This document shows positions 55,441 through 63,137 of a DNA stretch of 64,000 nucleotides, piece by piece. Source of the stretch: Elusimicrobiota bacterium (GTDB lineage Bacteria > Elusimicrobiota > Elusimicrobia > UBA1565 > UBA9628). The notes beneath the pieces are model-generated. The model was given only the letters and a program-made list of their open reading frames with translations, was not told the DNA's origin and searched no databases. Location of the stretch: positions 124,001 through 188,000 of the forward strand of contig JAGWUP010000003.1 of assembly GCA_028868375.1 (NCBI GenBank). Reading direction: 5' to 3'. Made by a program: the position numbers and the translations under genes. Positions within the stretch are counted from its first letter, which is position 1, and each line of letters opens with the position of its first letter.

Positions 55441-56132
55441 GGCTCGGACTGGGCGCTCAAAACAAAGGATTCCTCGACTTCGACGACCTCTTCGATTTTC
55501 ATATACATCATCCCCGCTCTCTCGCGCACGTCGAAGGCCGCGATTCCAAGAGCATTCTTGAAAATCGGCCCATTGAGGGCCAAGCTATGGTACTCCCCGT
55601 TTTCTCCGCAAAGATCGGGGGTTGGCTGCAATGAGGCAAGCTCCTCCACTGCCTGGCGATCGATGGCCCGGCCGACCCACTGCCGCGTGAACCAAGGCCT
55701 CTTGACGAGAGAAAAGACCGCCGTGAATCCAGAGTCCAGGAGATCTGTCATCAAGCGACGGCGGCTGCGGCCCCAAAGAGGCGTCAGGACTTCGAGGCCG
55801 GTGCCGCGGCTGGCTTCACGTATCCAATTGGGATGACCATCCACTTCGGAGATATCGCCGGTCACAAGCGTCTTGATTCCTTCTCTCCGTAGAGCTTGGA
55901 GGGCTCGAGCGTAATTGGAGTCCGGCGGAGAGGAGATGGTGATGGTGCGATAGGGAAGACCCATGGCCGCCGCCTGCCGCTTGAGAAAGGGAATGGGGTG
56001 GGCCAAGAAAACAGGGGATGGCGGAGCGAAGGTGATCAGCTCCTCGACTTCTAGACCGGATTTGCGCGCTTCGTGGAGAGCCAATGAGCAATCCTTGCCG
56101 CCCGTCCATAGCGCCGCACCGCGTCCGCTCAT
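55437..56132 (-). CDS. Diphthine-ammonia-ligase-like ATP pyrophosphatase (DUF71)
   Basis: A 231-residue PP-loop ATPase. The P-loop-like motif ALWTGGKDCSLALHEA matches the SGGKDS signature (with TGGKDC) at the N-terminus; VTGDISEVDGH, LTPLWGRSRRRLM, and CGENGEYHSLALNGPIF (residues about 187-203) are hallmarks of the ATP_bind_4/DUF71 family. Eukaryotic members amidate diphthine, but bacteria lack diphthamide, so the bacterial role is unknown. It is coupled to the AsmA-like gene. ATG 56132 lies 9 bp from an extended -10 (TGCTAATAT) at the edge of palindromic element B. Confidence 0.85.
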   Translation of the reverse strand: MSGRGAALWTGGKDCSLALHEARKSGLEVEELITFAPPSPVFLAHPIPFLKRQAAAMGLPYRTITISSPPDSNYARALQALRREGIKTLVTGDISEVDGHPNWIREASRGTGLEVLTPLWGRSRRRLMTDLLDSGFTAVFSLVKRPWFTRQWVGRAIDRQAVEELASLQPTPDLCGENGEYHSLALNGPIFKNALGIAAFDVRERAGMMYMKIEEVVEVEESFVLSAQSEP

Positions 56133-56141
56133 GTCAAACCA

Positions 56142-56150
56142 ATATTAGCA
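56142..56150 (-). promoter_or_regulatory. Extended -10 promoter next to element B
   Basis: TGCTAATAT on the minus strand (TAATAT at 56147-56142), 9 bp before ATG 56132. A 17-bp spacer would place any -35 box (TTATGT, 56170-56165) inside the terminal repeat of the palindromic element. Confidence 0.4.
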
Positions 56151-56152
56151 AC

Positions 56153-56424
56153 TAAGGACCTGTGACATAATTATATAGACGATTTGGAGGCATGAGCTTG
56201 AGGCGATTTCGAGGCGCGAGGAGGGAGCATAGCGATCGCTATGTGAGCGACGAGCAACGAAGAAATCGGCCAAGATCATGCCTCTGCCCTACGCCCGGGC
56301 GATTTTGGGCTGCGCCTGCGTCGTTCGTCGCTCGCATACCGCTGCGGGTATGCTCGCTCCTCGCTTCTTGGCTCGCTCCAAAATCGCCTCGGCCAAATTG
56401 TCTATATAATTATGTCACAGGTCC
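56153..56424. repeat. Modular palindromic element, copy B (272 bp)
   Basis: Same design as copy A. Ends: a 32-bp inverted repeat with one mismatch (56156-56187 against 56424-56393). Left arm 56187-56284 with outer stem GAGGCATGA/TCATGCCTC and the 16-base palindromic tip at 56228-56243. Right arm 56293-56393 with stem GGCGATTTTGG/CCAAAATCGCC and tip CATACC/GGTATG (56335-56352). A scaffold segment of 27 bases (56204-56230) is identical to 45481-45507 in copy A, while the stems outside it differ. It fills the 314-bp gap between two minus-strand genes and holds no credible gene. Confidence 0.85.
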
Positions 56425-56446
56425 CAATCATTTCGCCGCGATCTGG

Positions 56447-57691
56447 CTAGCCCAAGGCGGCCTGCGCGATCGCCAGCTCGGAGGGCGCCGCGTCAGGCAC
56501 GCCTTCAAGGGCCGGCGCAAGCAGCGGCCGACAGGCCAGGGTGCAGAGGGCTCCGATGACGACCAACGCCTCGAAGCAGCCGGCCGGCGACAAGACTCCG
56601 CCCAACCGCTCCAACAGCCAGCCTCCGACCAGGTTCGAGGCCGCGGCCGCCAAATTGAAGACCGCCATGAAGGCGGCAAAGCAGATCGCCTCGGCTCCGC
56701 GCGGGCAGGCCCGCGCCGCCAAGTCCATCAGCGCCAAGCGAAAGCCCACCCCGGCCAGCCCGGCCACCGCCGTCACCACGGCGGCGCTGACGGGACCGGA
56801 GAACCCCAGATAGAGCAGGGCCAAGGCCGCCCCGCCCCAGACGCAGGCGCGCAGCCATTGCCGCAGGCTCCAGACGCCGATCAAGCGGCCGTAGGCCAGG
56901 GCCCCGATGGCGCCGGCCAGGCCGCCGATGGTGTCGATCCAGCCGATGAGCACGGGGCCCAGCTTGAGCGTTTCCGACTCGTAGTAGAACTGAGCGGTGC
57001 CGAGAAATGGGGAGAAGCTCCACAAGAAGATCAGGCCGGCCACCGCCCAGAAGCGGCGGGAGACGGCGACGCGGCCGAGGGCTAAGCGGACCTGGCGCGC
57101 AGCCGCCGGAGCGACCGGCTCCCGCATCCAGACGATGGAGAAGAGCGCCAAGGCCGGGAAAACGGCCGCCAAGGCGAACACCTGCCTCGCGCTGGCATGG
57201 GCCGAGAGCCAGCCGCCGCCCAAGCCGGTGACGACGATCGTGGCGTATAGAATGCCGATCTGGACGGCCTGGTAGGGGCCGGTCTTGCCGGCCAGCTGCC
57301 CCTGCTCGACCATCACCGCGTCGCAGACGATGTCTCCCAGGACCAGTCCCACGTTGACGCAGGCCAGCAGCACGAGCAGGGTATAATAAGGAAAGCGGCG
57401 CTCCCAAGCCAGCGCCGCGAGCGCTCCCCCCCAGATCAAGCAGGCCAGCGCCATGTGCGGGCGGCGCCGGCGTCCGCCTAAAGGGAGCATGTCGGTCAAG
57501 ACCCCGAAGACCGGCTTGATCAGCATCGGCAGGGTCATCCACCAGACGAAGGCCGCCGCCTGCGCCGAGCCCAGATGCAGGACGTCCTTGAGCAAATAGG
57601 CCAGCGGCTCGTAGATGATGCCGCTCATGCCCTGGGCGAGGTAGCAGAACGCGAAGAAGAGGTAGATCCGGTCCAGGCGCCGCCGCGGCAT
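56447..57691 (-). CDS. MFS transporter, BT1 / folate-biopterin transporter-like
   Basis: A 414-residue permease with about 12 membrane helices. The loop after helix 2 reads MLIKPVFGVLTDMLPLGGRR, the pattern of the BT1/FBT branch of the major facilitator superfamily (folate, pterin and related substrates) rather than typical drug exporters. The substrate is not proved. ATG 57691 directly abuts the tatC stop, making it the last gene of the tatA operon, though a link to Tat export is not evident. Confidence 0.8.
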   Translation of the reverse strand: MPRRRLDRIYLFFAFCYLAQGMSGIIYEPLAYLLKDVLHLGSAQAAAFVWWMTLPMLIKPVFGVLTDMLPLGGRRRRPHMALACLIWGGALAALAWERRFPYYTLLVLLACVNVGLVLGDIVCDAVMVEQGQLAGKTGPYQAVQIGILYATIVVTGLGGGWLSAHASARQVFALAAVFPALALFSIVWMREPVAPAAARQVRLALGRVAVSRRFWAVAGLIFLWSFSPFLGTAQFYYESETLKLGPVLIGWIDTIGGLAGAIGALAYGRLIGVWSLRQWLRACVWGGAALALLYLGFSGPVSAAVVTAVAGLAGVGFRLALMDLAARACPRGAEAICFAAFMAVFNLAAAASNLVGGWLLERLGGVLSPAGCFEALVVIGALCTLACRPLLAPALEGVPDAAPSELAIAQAALG

Positions 57692-58408
57692 TTAACGCAT
57701 CGCCAGCAGAGTCAGCTCGAAGAGGACGATGGAGCAGCCCGCCAGGCAGCACTGCCCGACGATGTCGGGCGTGAAGAGGGCTCCGACCACGAAAGAGATG
57801 AACCAAGCCAGCCGGCGCTGCGCGGCCAGGGAGCGCTTGTCGAGCACGCCCATCCAGTTGAGGGCGTAGAGCGCCAGGGGAAACTGAAAGACCGCGCCGA
57901 AGGCCAGCGACAAGGTCGTCACGAAGGAGAGGTAGGCGCTCAGGGTGATGAACGGCTGCAAGTTGGAGGTCCCATACGACAAGAAAAAGCGCATCGCCTG
58001 GGGAATGACGAGCTTGAGGCAGATCAGGACGCCGGAGACGAAAAGCAGGTAGGAGAGAGGCACCATCTTGAGCAGCCTGCGCCGCCACTGCCGGGGCAGG
58101 GCCCGCGCGATGAACAGCCAGACCTGGTGAAGGAGCAGGGGCAGGGTCAGCAGGAAGCCTCCATAAAAGGAGAGCTTCAGCCGGGTGTGAAACGCCTCCG
58201 CGGGAGCGATGAAGACCAGCCGTCCCACCGGCTTTGACAGCCACTCGAGCAGGGGTTGTGAATAATAGAAAGCCACCCCAGCCCCGACGCAGAGAATCCC
58301 CAAGCCCCACATCAATCGCCGCCGCAGCTCGTCTAGATGCTGCGTCAGCGGCATCGGAGGGTCTTCCCGATGCTCCGGGGCGCGCGGGGCGACGGCGGCC
58401 TGGCTCAC
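57692..58408 (-). CDS. tatC: Sec-independent protein translocase TatC
   Basis: A 238-residue six-helix membrane protein. MPLTQHLDELRRRLMWGLGI is the conserved amphipathic N-terminus (HLxELRxR), followed by FIAPAEAFHTRLKLSFYGGF and FQFPLALYAL. TatC recognises twin-arginine signal peptides and pairs with TatA. The start is GTG at 58408, overlapping the preceding stop as GTGA, which gives an N-terminal extension of about 18 residues before the usual beginning. Confidence 0.95.
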   Translation of the reverse strand: MSQAAVAPRAPEHREDPPMPLTQHLDELRRRLMWGLGILCVGAGVAFYYSQPLLEWLSKPVGRLVFIAPAEAFHTRLKLSFYGGFLLTLPLLLHQVWLFIARALPRQWRRRLLKMVPLSYLLFVSGVLICLKLVIPQAMRFFLSYGTSNLQPFITLSAYLSFVTTLSLAFGAVFQFPLALYALNWMGVLDKRSLAAQRRLAWFISFVVGALFTPDIVGQCCLAGCSIVLFELTLLAMR

Positions 58409-58815
58409 GCTCCTCCCTCCTTTATAACGACCCAATCCTGCTCCTTGCCGGGATACCAGGGCATGACCATCACCTTGATGCCGAGCTCCTTGACCGCCGC
58501 CTCGGTCTCAGCGTCGGGCAGGCGCTGATCGTAGCCGAGCAACAGGATGTCGGGCTTGATCTCGCGCAAGGAGGTCGCAAAGCCGTCCGCCCTGCCGATA
58601 AGCACGCGATCGGCCGCTCCCAGGGCCTCGAGGCGGCTGCGCCGCAATTCGGCGGGAACGGCGTTCGGCTTGCAGTTATGGGCGTCGTTGGAGAGCACGA
58701 CGACCAACTCATCCCCCAGCGCGCGCGCCTCGCGCAGCAAGCGCCGGTGCGCCAGATGCAGGCGGTTGAAGCAGCCGGCCGCGAAGACCGTCACCTTCTT
58801 GCCAGCCGCGGCCAA
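58405..58815 (-). CDS. Cytidylyltransferase-family nucleotidyltransferase
   Basis: A 136-residue HxGH-type nucleotidyltransferase. The nucleotide motif is AAGCFNRLHLAHRRLLREA (HLAH for HxGH), with VLSNDAHNCKPN and DILLLGYDQRLP later; this pattern is like glycerol-3-phosphate cytidylyltransferase, the RfaE C-domain or RibL-type FAD synthetases. The substrate is unclear. No ATG is near: the start is TTG 58815, 6 bp after tatA, or GTG 58794. It sits between tatA and tatC. Confidence 0.78.
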   Translation of the reverse strand: MAAAGKKVTVFAAGCFNRLHLAHRRLLREARALGDELVVVLSNDAHNCKPNAVPAELRRSRLEALGAADRVLIGRADGFATSLREIKPDILLLGYDQRLPDAETEAAVKELGIKVMVMPWYPGKEQDWVVIKEGGA

Positions 58816-58821
58816 AGGCGG

Positions 58822-59043
58822 CTAAGCCTGCGGCTCCTGCCCGGACGAAGAGGCCTGCGTCAGCTCCTTTTTGGGAGTTTCCTTGACGGCCTCCGCCTCC
58901 TCCAACCCCTCGCGCAGGCCCTTCTTGAACATGTTGACCGCCCGGCCGCACTGGCGCGCGAACTCGGGGATCTTGTTGGGCCCGAACAGGATCAGGCCGA
59001 CGACGATGACGACCAGGACTTCGCCGAAGCTGAAATCACCCAT
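58822..59043 (-). CDS. tatA: Sec-independent translocase protein TatA
   Basis: A 73-residue TatA/E protein: one membrane helix (GEVLVVIVVGLILFG), the PNKIPEFARQCGRAVNMFKKG hinge and amphipathic helix (residues 22-42), and an acidic tail. The usual Phe-Gly-Pro turn is present (FGPNKIPE). TatA oligomers form the transport passage with TatC encoded downstream. A GGAGAGG (59056-59050) precedes ATG 59043, and an extended -10 TGCTAAAAT lies at 59079-59071. Confidence 0.93.
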   Translation of the reverse strand: MGDFSFGEVLVVIVVGLILFGPNKIPEFARQCGRAVNMFKKGLREGLEEAEAVKETPKKELTQASSSGQEPQA

Positions 59044-59070
59044 GCATCACCTCTCCGTTTGCGATCATTC

Positions 59071-59079
59071 ATTTTAGCA
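59071..59079 (-). promoter_or_regulatory. Extended -10 promoter of the tatA operon
   Basis: TGCTAAAAT on the minus strand; expected transcription start near 59064, leaving a leader of about 20 bases with a good Shine-Dalgarno site. The remaining gap up to coxB (59080-59227) shows no clear structured element. Confidence 0.45.
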
Positions 59080-59227
59080 CGTTTTACCCCGCCCACGCCA
59101 CCGCCGGCCACAACAATTCCCCCGCCGGCTCCGGGCGCCGGGTTCGATGGACAAGGGCCCTTTCGCAACGACTCTGCCGGTCATTTGCATGTTATTCGCA
59201 TATTTGGTTCAATGAGGTCCGTTTCGA

Positions 59228-60013
59228 ATGAAGAGCATTTACGGCTGGGGCCTTCCGGTCGAGGCATCGACCTACGCCAAGGACGTCGACTTCGGCATCC
59301 GCCTGATCCACGCGGCGATGTTCACGATCTTCATTCTTTGGGCCATCTTCTTCGTCTACCTGCTGGTGCGCTACCGCCGGCGCGAGGGCGTGCCCGCGAA
59401 GAGGGACCCGGAGCATCACGGCATATTCTCCGCGAGCCTCATCCCCGACCTCATCGTGATGCTCTTCGAGATCGCCCTGATCTTCTTCTACGCCATCCCG
59501 GTCTGGAGCCGCATCAAGGGGCATGCCCCCGACGTCCCGCCGGCCAACCGCATCGATGTCGTCGCCGAGCAGTTCGCCTGGAACATCCACTACCCCGGAG
59601 CCGACGGCAAATTCGGCCGCACCGAGATGGACAAGATCCACTTTTCCAATCCCCTGGGCCTGGACTACAGCGATCCGGCGGCCAAGGACGACATCGTCCT
59701 GGCCAACGAGCTCCATCTGCCGACGGGCCGGCCGACCTTGATCCGCCTGACCTCCCTCGACGTCATCCACAGCTTCTGGATCCCCTCCTTCCGCATCAAG
59801 CAGGACATCGTTCCCGGAATGGCGATCCCGCTCTGGGTCGAGCCCGACCGTCCGGGCACCTACGAGCTGTCCTGCGCCCAGCTCTGCGGCTTCGCGCACA
59901 GCCTGATGCGCGCCACCGTCATCGTTCAAACCCCCGAGGACTACGCCAAGTGGCTCAAGAGCGCGGCTCCGAGCGTGGCGGCGGCCTCGACCAACACCGG
60001 CCAATCATGGTAG
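59228..60013 (+). CDS. coxB: Cytochrome c oxidase subunit II
   Basis: A 261-residue CuA subunit with two N-terminal membrane helices (MFTIFILWAIFFVYLLV and LIVMLFEIALIFFYAI) and a periplasmic cupredoxin domain. The CuA ligands are visible: His in LDVIHSFWIPS, then CAQLCGFAHSLM with both Cys, Glu replaced by Gln-Leu context, His and Met. The C-terminus has no fused cytochrome c domain, so it is of the aa3 rather than caa3 type. A GAGG lies 12 bases upstream. It overlaps coxA by 7 bases. Confidence 0.95.
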   Translation: MKSIYGWGLPVEASTYAKDVDFGIRLIHAAMFTIFILWAIFFVYLLVRYRRREGVPAKRDPEHHGIFSASLIPDLIVMLFEIALIFFYAIPVWSRIKGHAPDVPPANRIDVVAEQFAWNIHYPGADGKFGRTEMDKIHFSNPLGLDYSDPAAKDDIVLANELHLPTGRPTLIRLTSLDVIHSFWIPSFRIKQDIVPGMAIPLWVEPDRPGTYELSCAQLCGFAHSLMRATVIVQTPEDYAKWLKSAAPSVAAASTNTGQSW

Positions 60014-61746
60014 ACACCCACGCACACCCGCCGCAAGGCTTCATCCAGAAATACGTGTTCTCGCAGGACCACAAGATCATCGCCTTGCAGTACCTCATCA
60101 CCGCCTGGATCTTCCTCCTGATCGGCTTCGTCTTCATCATGGTGATGCGCTGGAGCCTGGCCTTCCCCGGAACCCCCATCCCCTGGATCGGCCGCTTCCT
60201 GCCGGCGGACCTGGCTCCCAACGGCGTGATCTCGGGCCAGTTCTACAACTCCCTCTGCGCGATGCACGGCACCATCATGGTCTTCTTGGGAGTGGTCCCG
60301 CTGGGCGTGGGAGCCTTCGGCAACTACCTCTTGCCGCTGCAAATCGGCGCTCCCGACATGGCCTTCCCGCGCCTCAACATGCTCTCCTATTGGGTCTACC
60401 TGGCGGGCGGGCTGCTGATGCTGGGCTCCTTCATCCTGCCCGGCGGCGCGGCGCAGTCCGGCTGGACCTCCTATCCGCCGCTGGCGATCATCAACCCGGG
60501 CCAGACCGTCTGGCTCTTCGGCATGGTCCTCTTGATCACCAGCTCCCTGCTGGGCGCCATCAATTTCATCGTGACGACGCTGAATCTGCGCGCCCCGGGC
60601 ATGCACCTTATGCGCATGCCGATCTTCGTCTGGTCCGAGCTCGTCGCGGCGTTCCTGCTGCTCTTGGCATTTCCCCCCTTGGAAGGGGCGGCCATCATGC
60701 AATTGATGGACCGCATCGCTCACACCAGCTTCTACGTTCCCAAGGATCTGGTGGTGCTGGGGATGATGCACAAGGCCTCCGGCGGCGGCCAGCCCTTGCT
60801 CTGGCAACACCTCTTTTGGTTTCTGGCCCACCCCGAGGTCTACGTGCTTCTGCTTCCGCCGATGGGCATCGTCGCCGAGATCATCGCCAACAACACCCGC
60901 AAGCCGCTGCACGGCTACGGCACGATCGTGGCTTCCATGCTTTCCATCGGGGCGATGTCCTTCATCGTTTGGGCCCACCACATGTTCGTCAGCGGCATGA
61001 GCGCCACCCTCTCCAATTTCTTCCTGGTCACGACGATGATCATCTCGGTGCCCTCCGTGGCGATCCTGACCTGCCTGATCTTCTCGCTGATGGGCGGCTC
61101 GATCCGTTTCACGACCCCCATGCTCTTCGCGCTGGCCTTCCTGCCGATGTTCGGCATCGGCGGCTTGACCGGCCTGCCGCTGGGCCTGACTGTCACCGAC
61201 ATCTACCTGCACGACACCTACTACGTCATCGGGCATTTCCACTACGTCGTCGTCACCGGCTCGATCATCGCCCTGATGGGCGGGACCTACCATTGGTTCC
61301 CGAAATGGTTCGGCCGCCGGATGAACGACGCCTTGGGGCGGTTCCATTTCTGGGGCACGCTGATCTGCATGAACTGCGTTTTCTTCCCCATGTTCATCCT
61401 GGGCCTGGCCGGACAAAACCGCCGCTACTACGATCCCACGGCCCACCTCCACGATCTGCCCACGCAGCCCCTGCACGTCCTTAGCTCCGTGGCGGCCTGG
61501 CTGCTCTTCCTCGTCCAGCTGCCCTTCATCTACAACTTCTTCCACAGCATCTGGCGCGGCGAGAAATCGGAGGAAAATCCCTGGAAGGCCACGACGCTGG
61601 AGTGGGCCTGCCCCTCCCCGCCGCCGCACGGCAATTTTACAGAGACGCCTCTGGTCTGGCGCGGGCCTTACGAGTACAGTCCCGAGGGCCTCAAGACGGA
61701 CTGGCTGCCCCAGAACGCCGATCCGCGCTCCCTGGAGGCCGCATGA
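60007..61746 (+). CDS. coxA: Cytochrome c oxidase subunit I
   Basis: A 579-residue 12-helix haem-copper oxidase. The low-spin haem His is in CAMHGTIMVFLGVVP, the CuB ligands are in LAHPEVYVLLLP (His with the cross-linked Tyr) and VWAHHMFVSG, and HFHYVVVTG carries the high-spin and second low-spin haem His. The Glu in HPEVY marks the A1 type with a D-channel. ATG 60007 overlaps the coxB end; longer open frames upstream run through coxB and are not real. ATGA overlap with coxC. Confidence 0.97.
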   Translation: MVDTHAHPPQGFIQKYVFSQDHKIIALQYLITAWIFLLIGFVFIMVMRWSLAFPGTPIPWIGRFLPADLAPNGVISGQFYNSLCAMHGTIMVFLGVVPLGVGAFGNYLLPLQIGAPDMAFPRLNMLSYWVYLAGGLLMLGSFILPGGAAQSGWTSYPPLAIINPGQTVWLFGMVLLITSSLLGAINFIVTTLNLRAPGMHLMRMPIFVWSELVAAFLLLLAFPPLEGAAIMQLMDRIAHTSFYVPKDLVVLGMMHKASGGGQPLLWQHLFWFLAHPEVYVLLLPPMGIVAEIIANNTRKPLHGYGTIVASMLSIGAMSFIVWAHHMFVSGMSATLSNFFLVTTMIISVPSVAILTCLIFSLMGGSIRFTTPMLFALAFLPMFGIGGLTGLPLGLTVTDIYLHDTYYVIGHFHYVVVTGSIIALMGGTYHWFPKWFGRRMNDALGRFHFWGTLICMNCVFFPMFILGLAGQNRRYYDPTAHLHDLPTQPLHVLSSVAAWLLFLVQLPFIYNFFHSIWRGEKSEENPWKATTLEWACPSPPPHGNFTETPLVWRGPYEYSPEGLKTDWLPQNADPRSLEAA

Positions 61747-62342
61747 GCCTGCCCCAAGCCGCGACCGCCCCAGCCATCCCCGCTCCCGTCAGCAGCGGCG
61801 TCTCCAACGCCAAGCTGGGGATCTGGCTCTTCTTGGCCTCCGAGGTCATGCTCTTCTCGACTTTGTTCACCAGCTACGTCGTCTTGCGCATGGGCGCGGC
61901 CAGCTGGCCGCGCGGCTGGGAGGCGCTCAACGTCCCCCTGGCCACGCTCAACACGATCGTGCTGATCACCTCCTCCGTGTCGATGGTCATGGCCTACGCC
62001 CGCGCCGTCCAGCGCGATCTTCCCGGTTTTCGCAAATACATGGCGATCACGATCGGCTTGGCCTACCTCTTTTTGATCTTCAAGTGCTACGAATACGGCA
62101 GCCACTTCGAGCACAACGAGTGGCCCTCGACCAGCATCTTCCACGCCGTTTATTTCACGCTGACCGGGCTTCACTGCCTGCACGTCATCGGCGGCATCAT
62201 CGTGAATTCCACGCTGTACTGGATGTCGGGCAAGAACTTCGACCATCCCCTCTTCTTGGGCCGCGTCGAGGCGGCCGGCCTGTACTGGCATTTCGTCGAC
62301 ATCGTCTGGATATTCCTGTTCCCGGCCATCTACCTCATATGA
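61743..62342 (+). CDS. coxC: Cytochrome c oxidase subunit III
   Basis: A 199-residue, five-helix subunit III. KLGIWLFLASEVMLFSTLF near residue 24 is the hallmark first helix of the short bacterial type; FTLTGLHCLHVIGGII and GLYWHFVDIVWIFLFPAIYL complete the pattern. It stabilises proton uptake into subunit I. ATG 61743 overlaps the coxA stop and the stop overlaps coxD, both as ATGA. Confidence 0.95.
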   Translation: MSLPQAATAPAIPAPVSSGVSNAKLGIWLFLASEVMLFSTLFTSYVVLRMGAASWPRGWEALNVPLATLNTIVLITSSVSMVMAYARAVQRDLPGFRKYMAITIGLAYLFLIFKCYEYGSHFEHNEWPSTSIFHAVYFTLTGLHCLHVIGGIIVNSTLYWMSGKNFDHPLFLGRVEAAGLYWHFVDIVWIFLFPAIYLI

Positions 62343-62698
62343 ACGACGCCGCCGCGCCGCACGGACATCCTCCCCCCAACGTCAAGCTGTACATGATGAT
62401 CTTCGCGGCGCTCATGGCGCTGACCGTGCTGACGGTACTGGTTTCCTACCTCCACCTTCCCAGAAGCCTCGGCATTCCGGCCGGCCTGCTCATCGCCGCC
62501 GTCAAGGGCGGCCTGGTCGCGGCCTTCTTCATGCACCTGAAGGGAGAGCACAAGCTGATCTACGCCTGCCTGGGCATCCTGCTGTTTTGCGCTCTGGGCT
62601 TCTGCCTGATGCCGCTCGACGTCCATCTCGTCCGCCAGGAGAGCCTCCACGCCCCGGTCGCCGCGCAAGTCGCCGCCCTGAGCGCGGAGAGGCGATGA
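62339..62698 (+). CDS. coxD: Cytochrome c oxidase subunit IV-like protein
   Basis: A 119-residue three-helix protein with MMIFAALMALTVLTVLVSYL, AGLLIAAVKGGLVAAFFMHL and LIYACLGILLFCALGFCLM. The AAVKGGLVAAFFMHLK segment is typical of the prokaryotic subunit IV (COX4_pro/CtaF) family. A His-rich short N-terminus precedes it. ATG overlaps on both sides (ATGA). Confidence 0.85.
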   Translation: MNDAAAPHGHPPPNVKLYMMIFAALMALTVLTVLVSYLHLPRSLGIPAGLLIAAVKGGLVAAFFMHLKGEHKLIYACLGILLFCALGFCLMPLDVHLVRQESLHAPVAAQVAALSAERR

Positions 62699-62889
62699 GC
62701 CTGAAGCATTTCCACGTCTTCTTCATCTCCTGCTCCGCGGGCCTGATGACCTTTCTGGAATTCTGGACCAGAGAACAGAGCGCCGCCGGGCAAGCTTGGC
62801 CGAGGCTGAGCTTGGTCGCGGCCGTGGGCTTGGTCGCCTCCTTCTTCTATCTTCTTTGGTTTCTGCGGCGCTACCGCTGGCTGCGATGA
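62695..62889 (+). CDS. Small two-helix membrane protein in the cox operon
   Basis: A 64-residue protein with one amphipathic N-terminal part (SLKHFHVFFISCSAGLMTFL) and one membrane helix (LVAAVGLVASFFYLLWFL), ending in a basic tail RRYRWLR. It is coupled by ATGA to coxD and to the next gene, so it is very probably real. I do not recognise the family; an assembly or small structural role in the oxidase is inferred from position only. Confidence 0.65.
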   Translation: MSLKHFHVFFISCSAGLMTFLEFWTREQSAAGQAWPRLSLVAAVGLVASFFYLLWFLRRYRWLR

Positions 62890-63137
62890 GGGCGATTCTC
62901 CCGCTCCTCGCTCTTCTCTCTTGGATCGCGCCGCCGGGCGCGACGGCTTGCGCCGTCTGCTTCGGCGCCGCTCCCGGCTCGAATCTCGCGCTCGCCATAG
63001 GAACCGGCATTCTGCTTTTGCTGTGCATCACGCTGACGTTGTTGGCGGCCTTGGCCATTGCCGTCTGGCGCATCGAAAAGCAGCGCCTCCTGGCTGAAGC
63101 GGCGCTTTTCCCCGCCCTGCAAGGACGGGACTCGTGA
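62886..63137 (+). CDS. Small exported CXXC membrane protein in the cox operon
   Basis: An 83-residue protein: signal-like N-terminus (ILPLLALLSWIAPPGATA), then CAVCFGAAPGSN and a single membrane helix (LALAIGTGILLLLCITLTLL) with a cytoplasmic basic tail. The CAVCFG motif just outside the membrane could bind copper or haem or form a disulfide. I recall similar small A-C-x-V-C-F-G proteins beside oxidase genes in other phyla, but no function is known to me. It is coupled to both neighbours. Confidence 0.68.
   Translation: MRAILPLLALLSWIAPPGATACAVCFGAAPGSNLALAIGTGILLLLCITLTLLAALAIAVWRIEKQRLLAEAALFPALQGRDS

Noticed and set aside
58234-60006. Extension of the coxA frame upstream for about 590 codons.
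   Set aside because: It runs through coxB, antisense tatA and tatC with no domain content; coxA homologues start near 60007.
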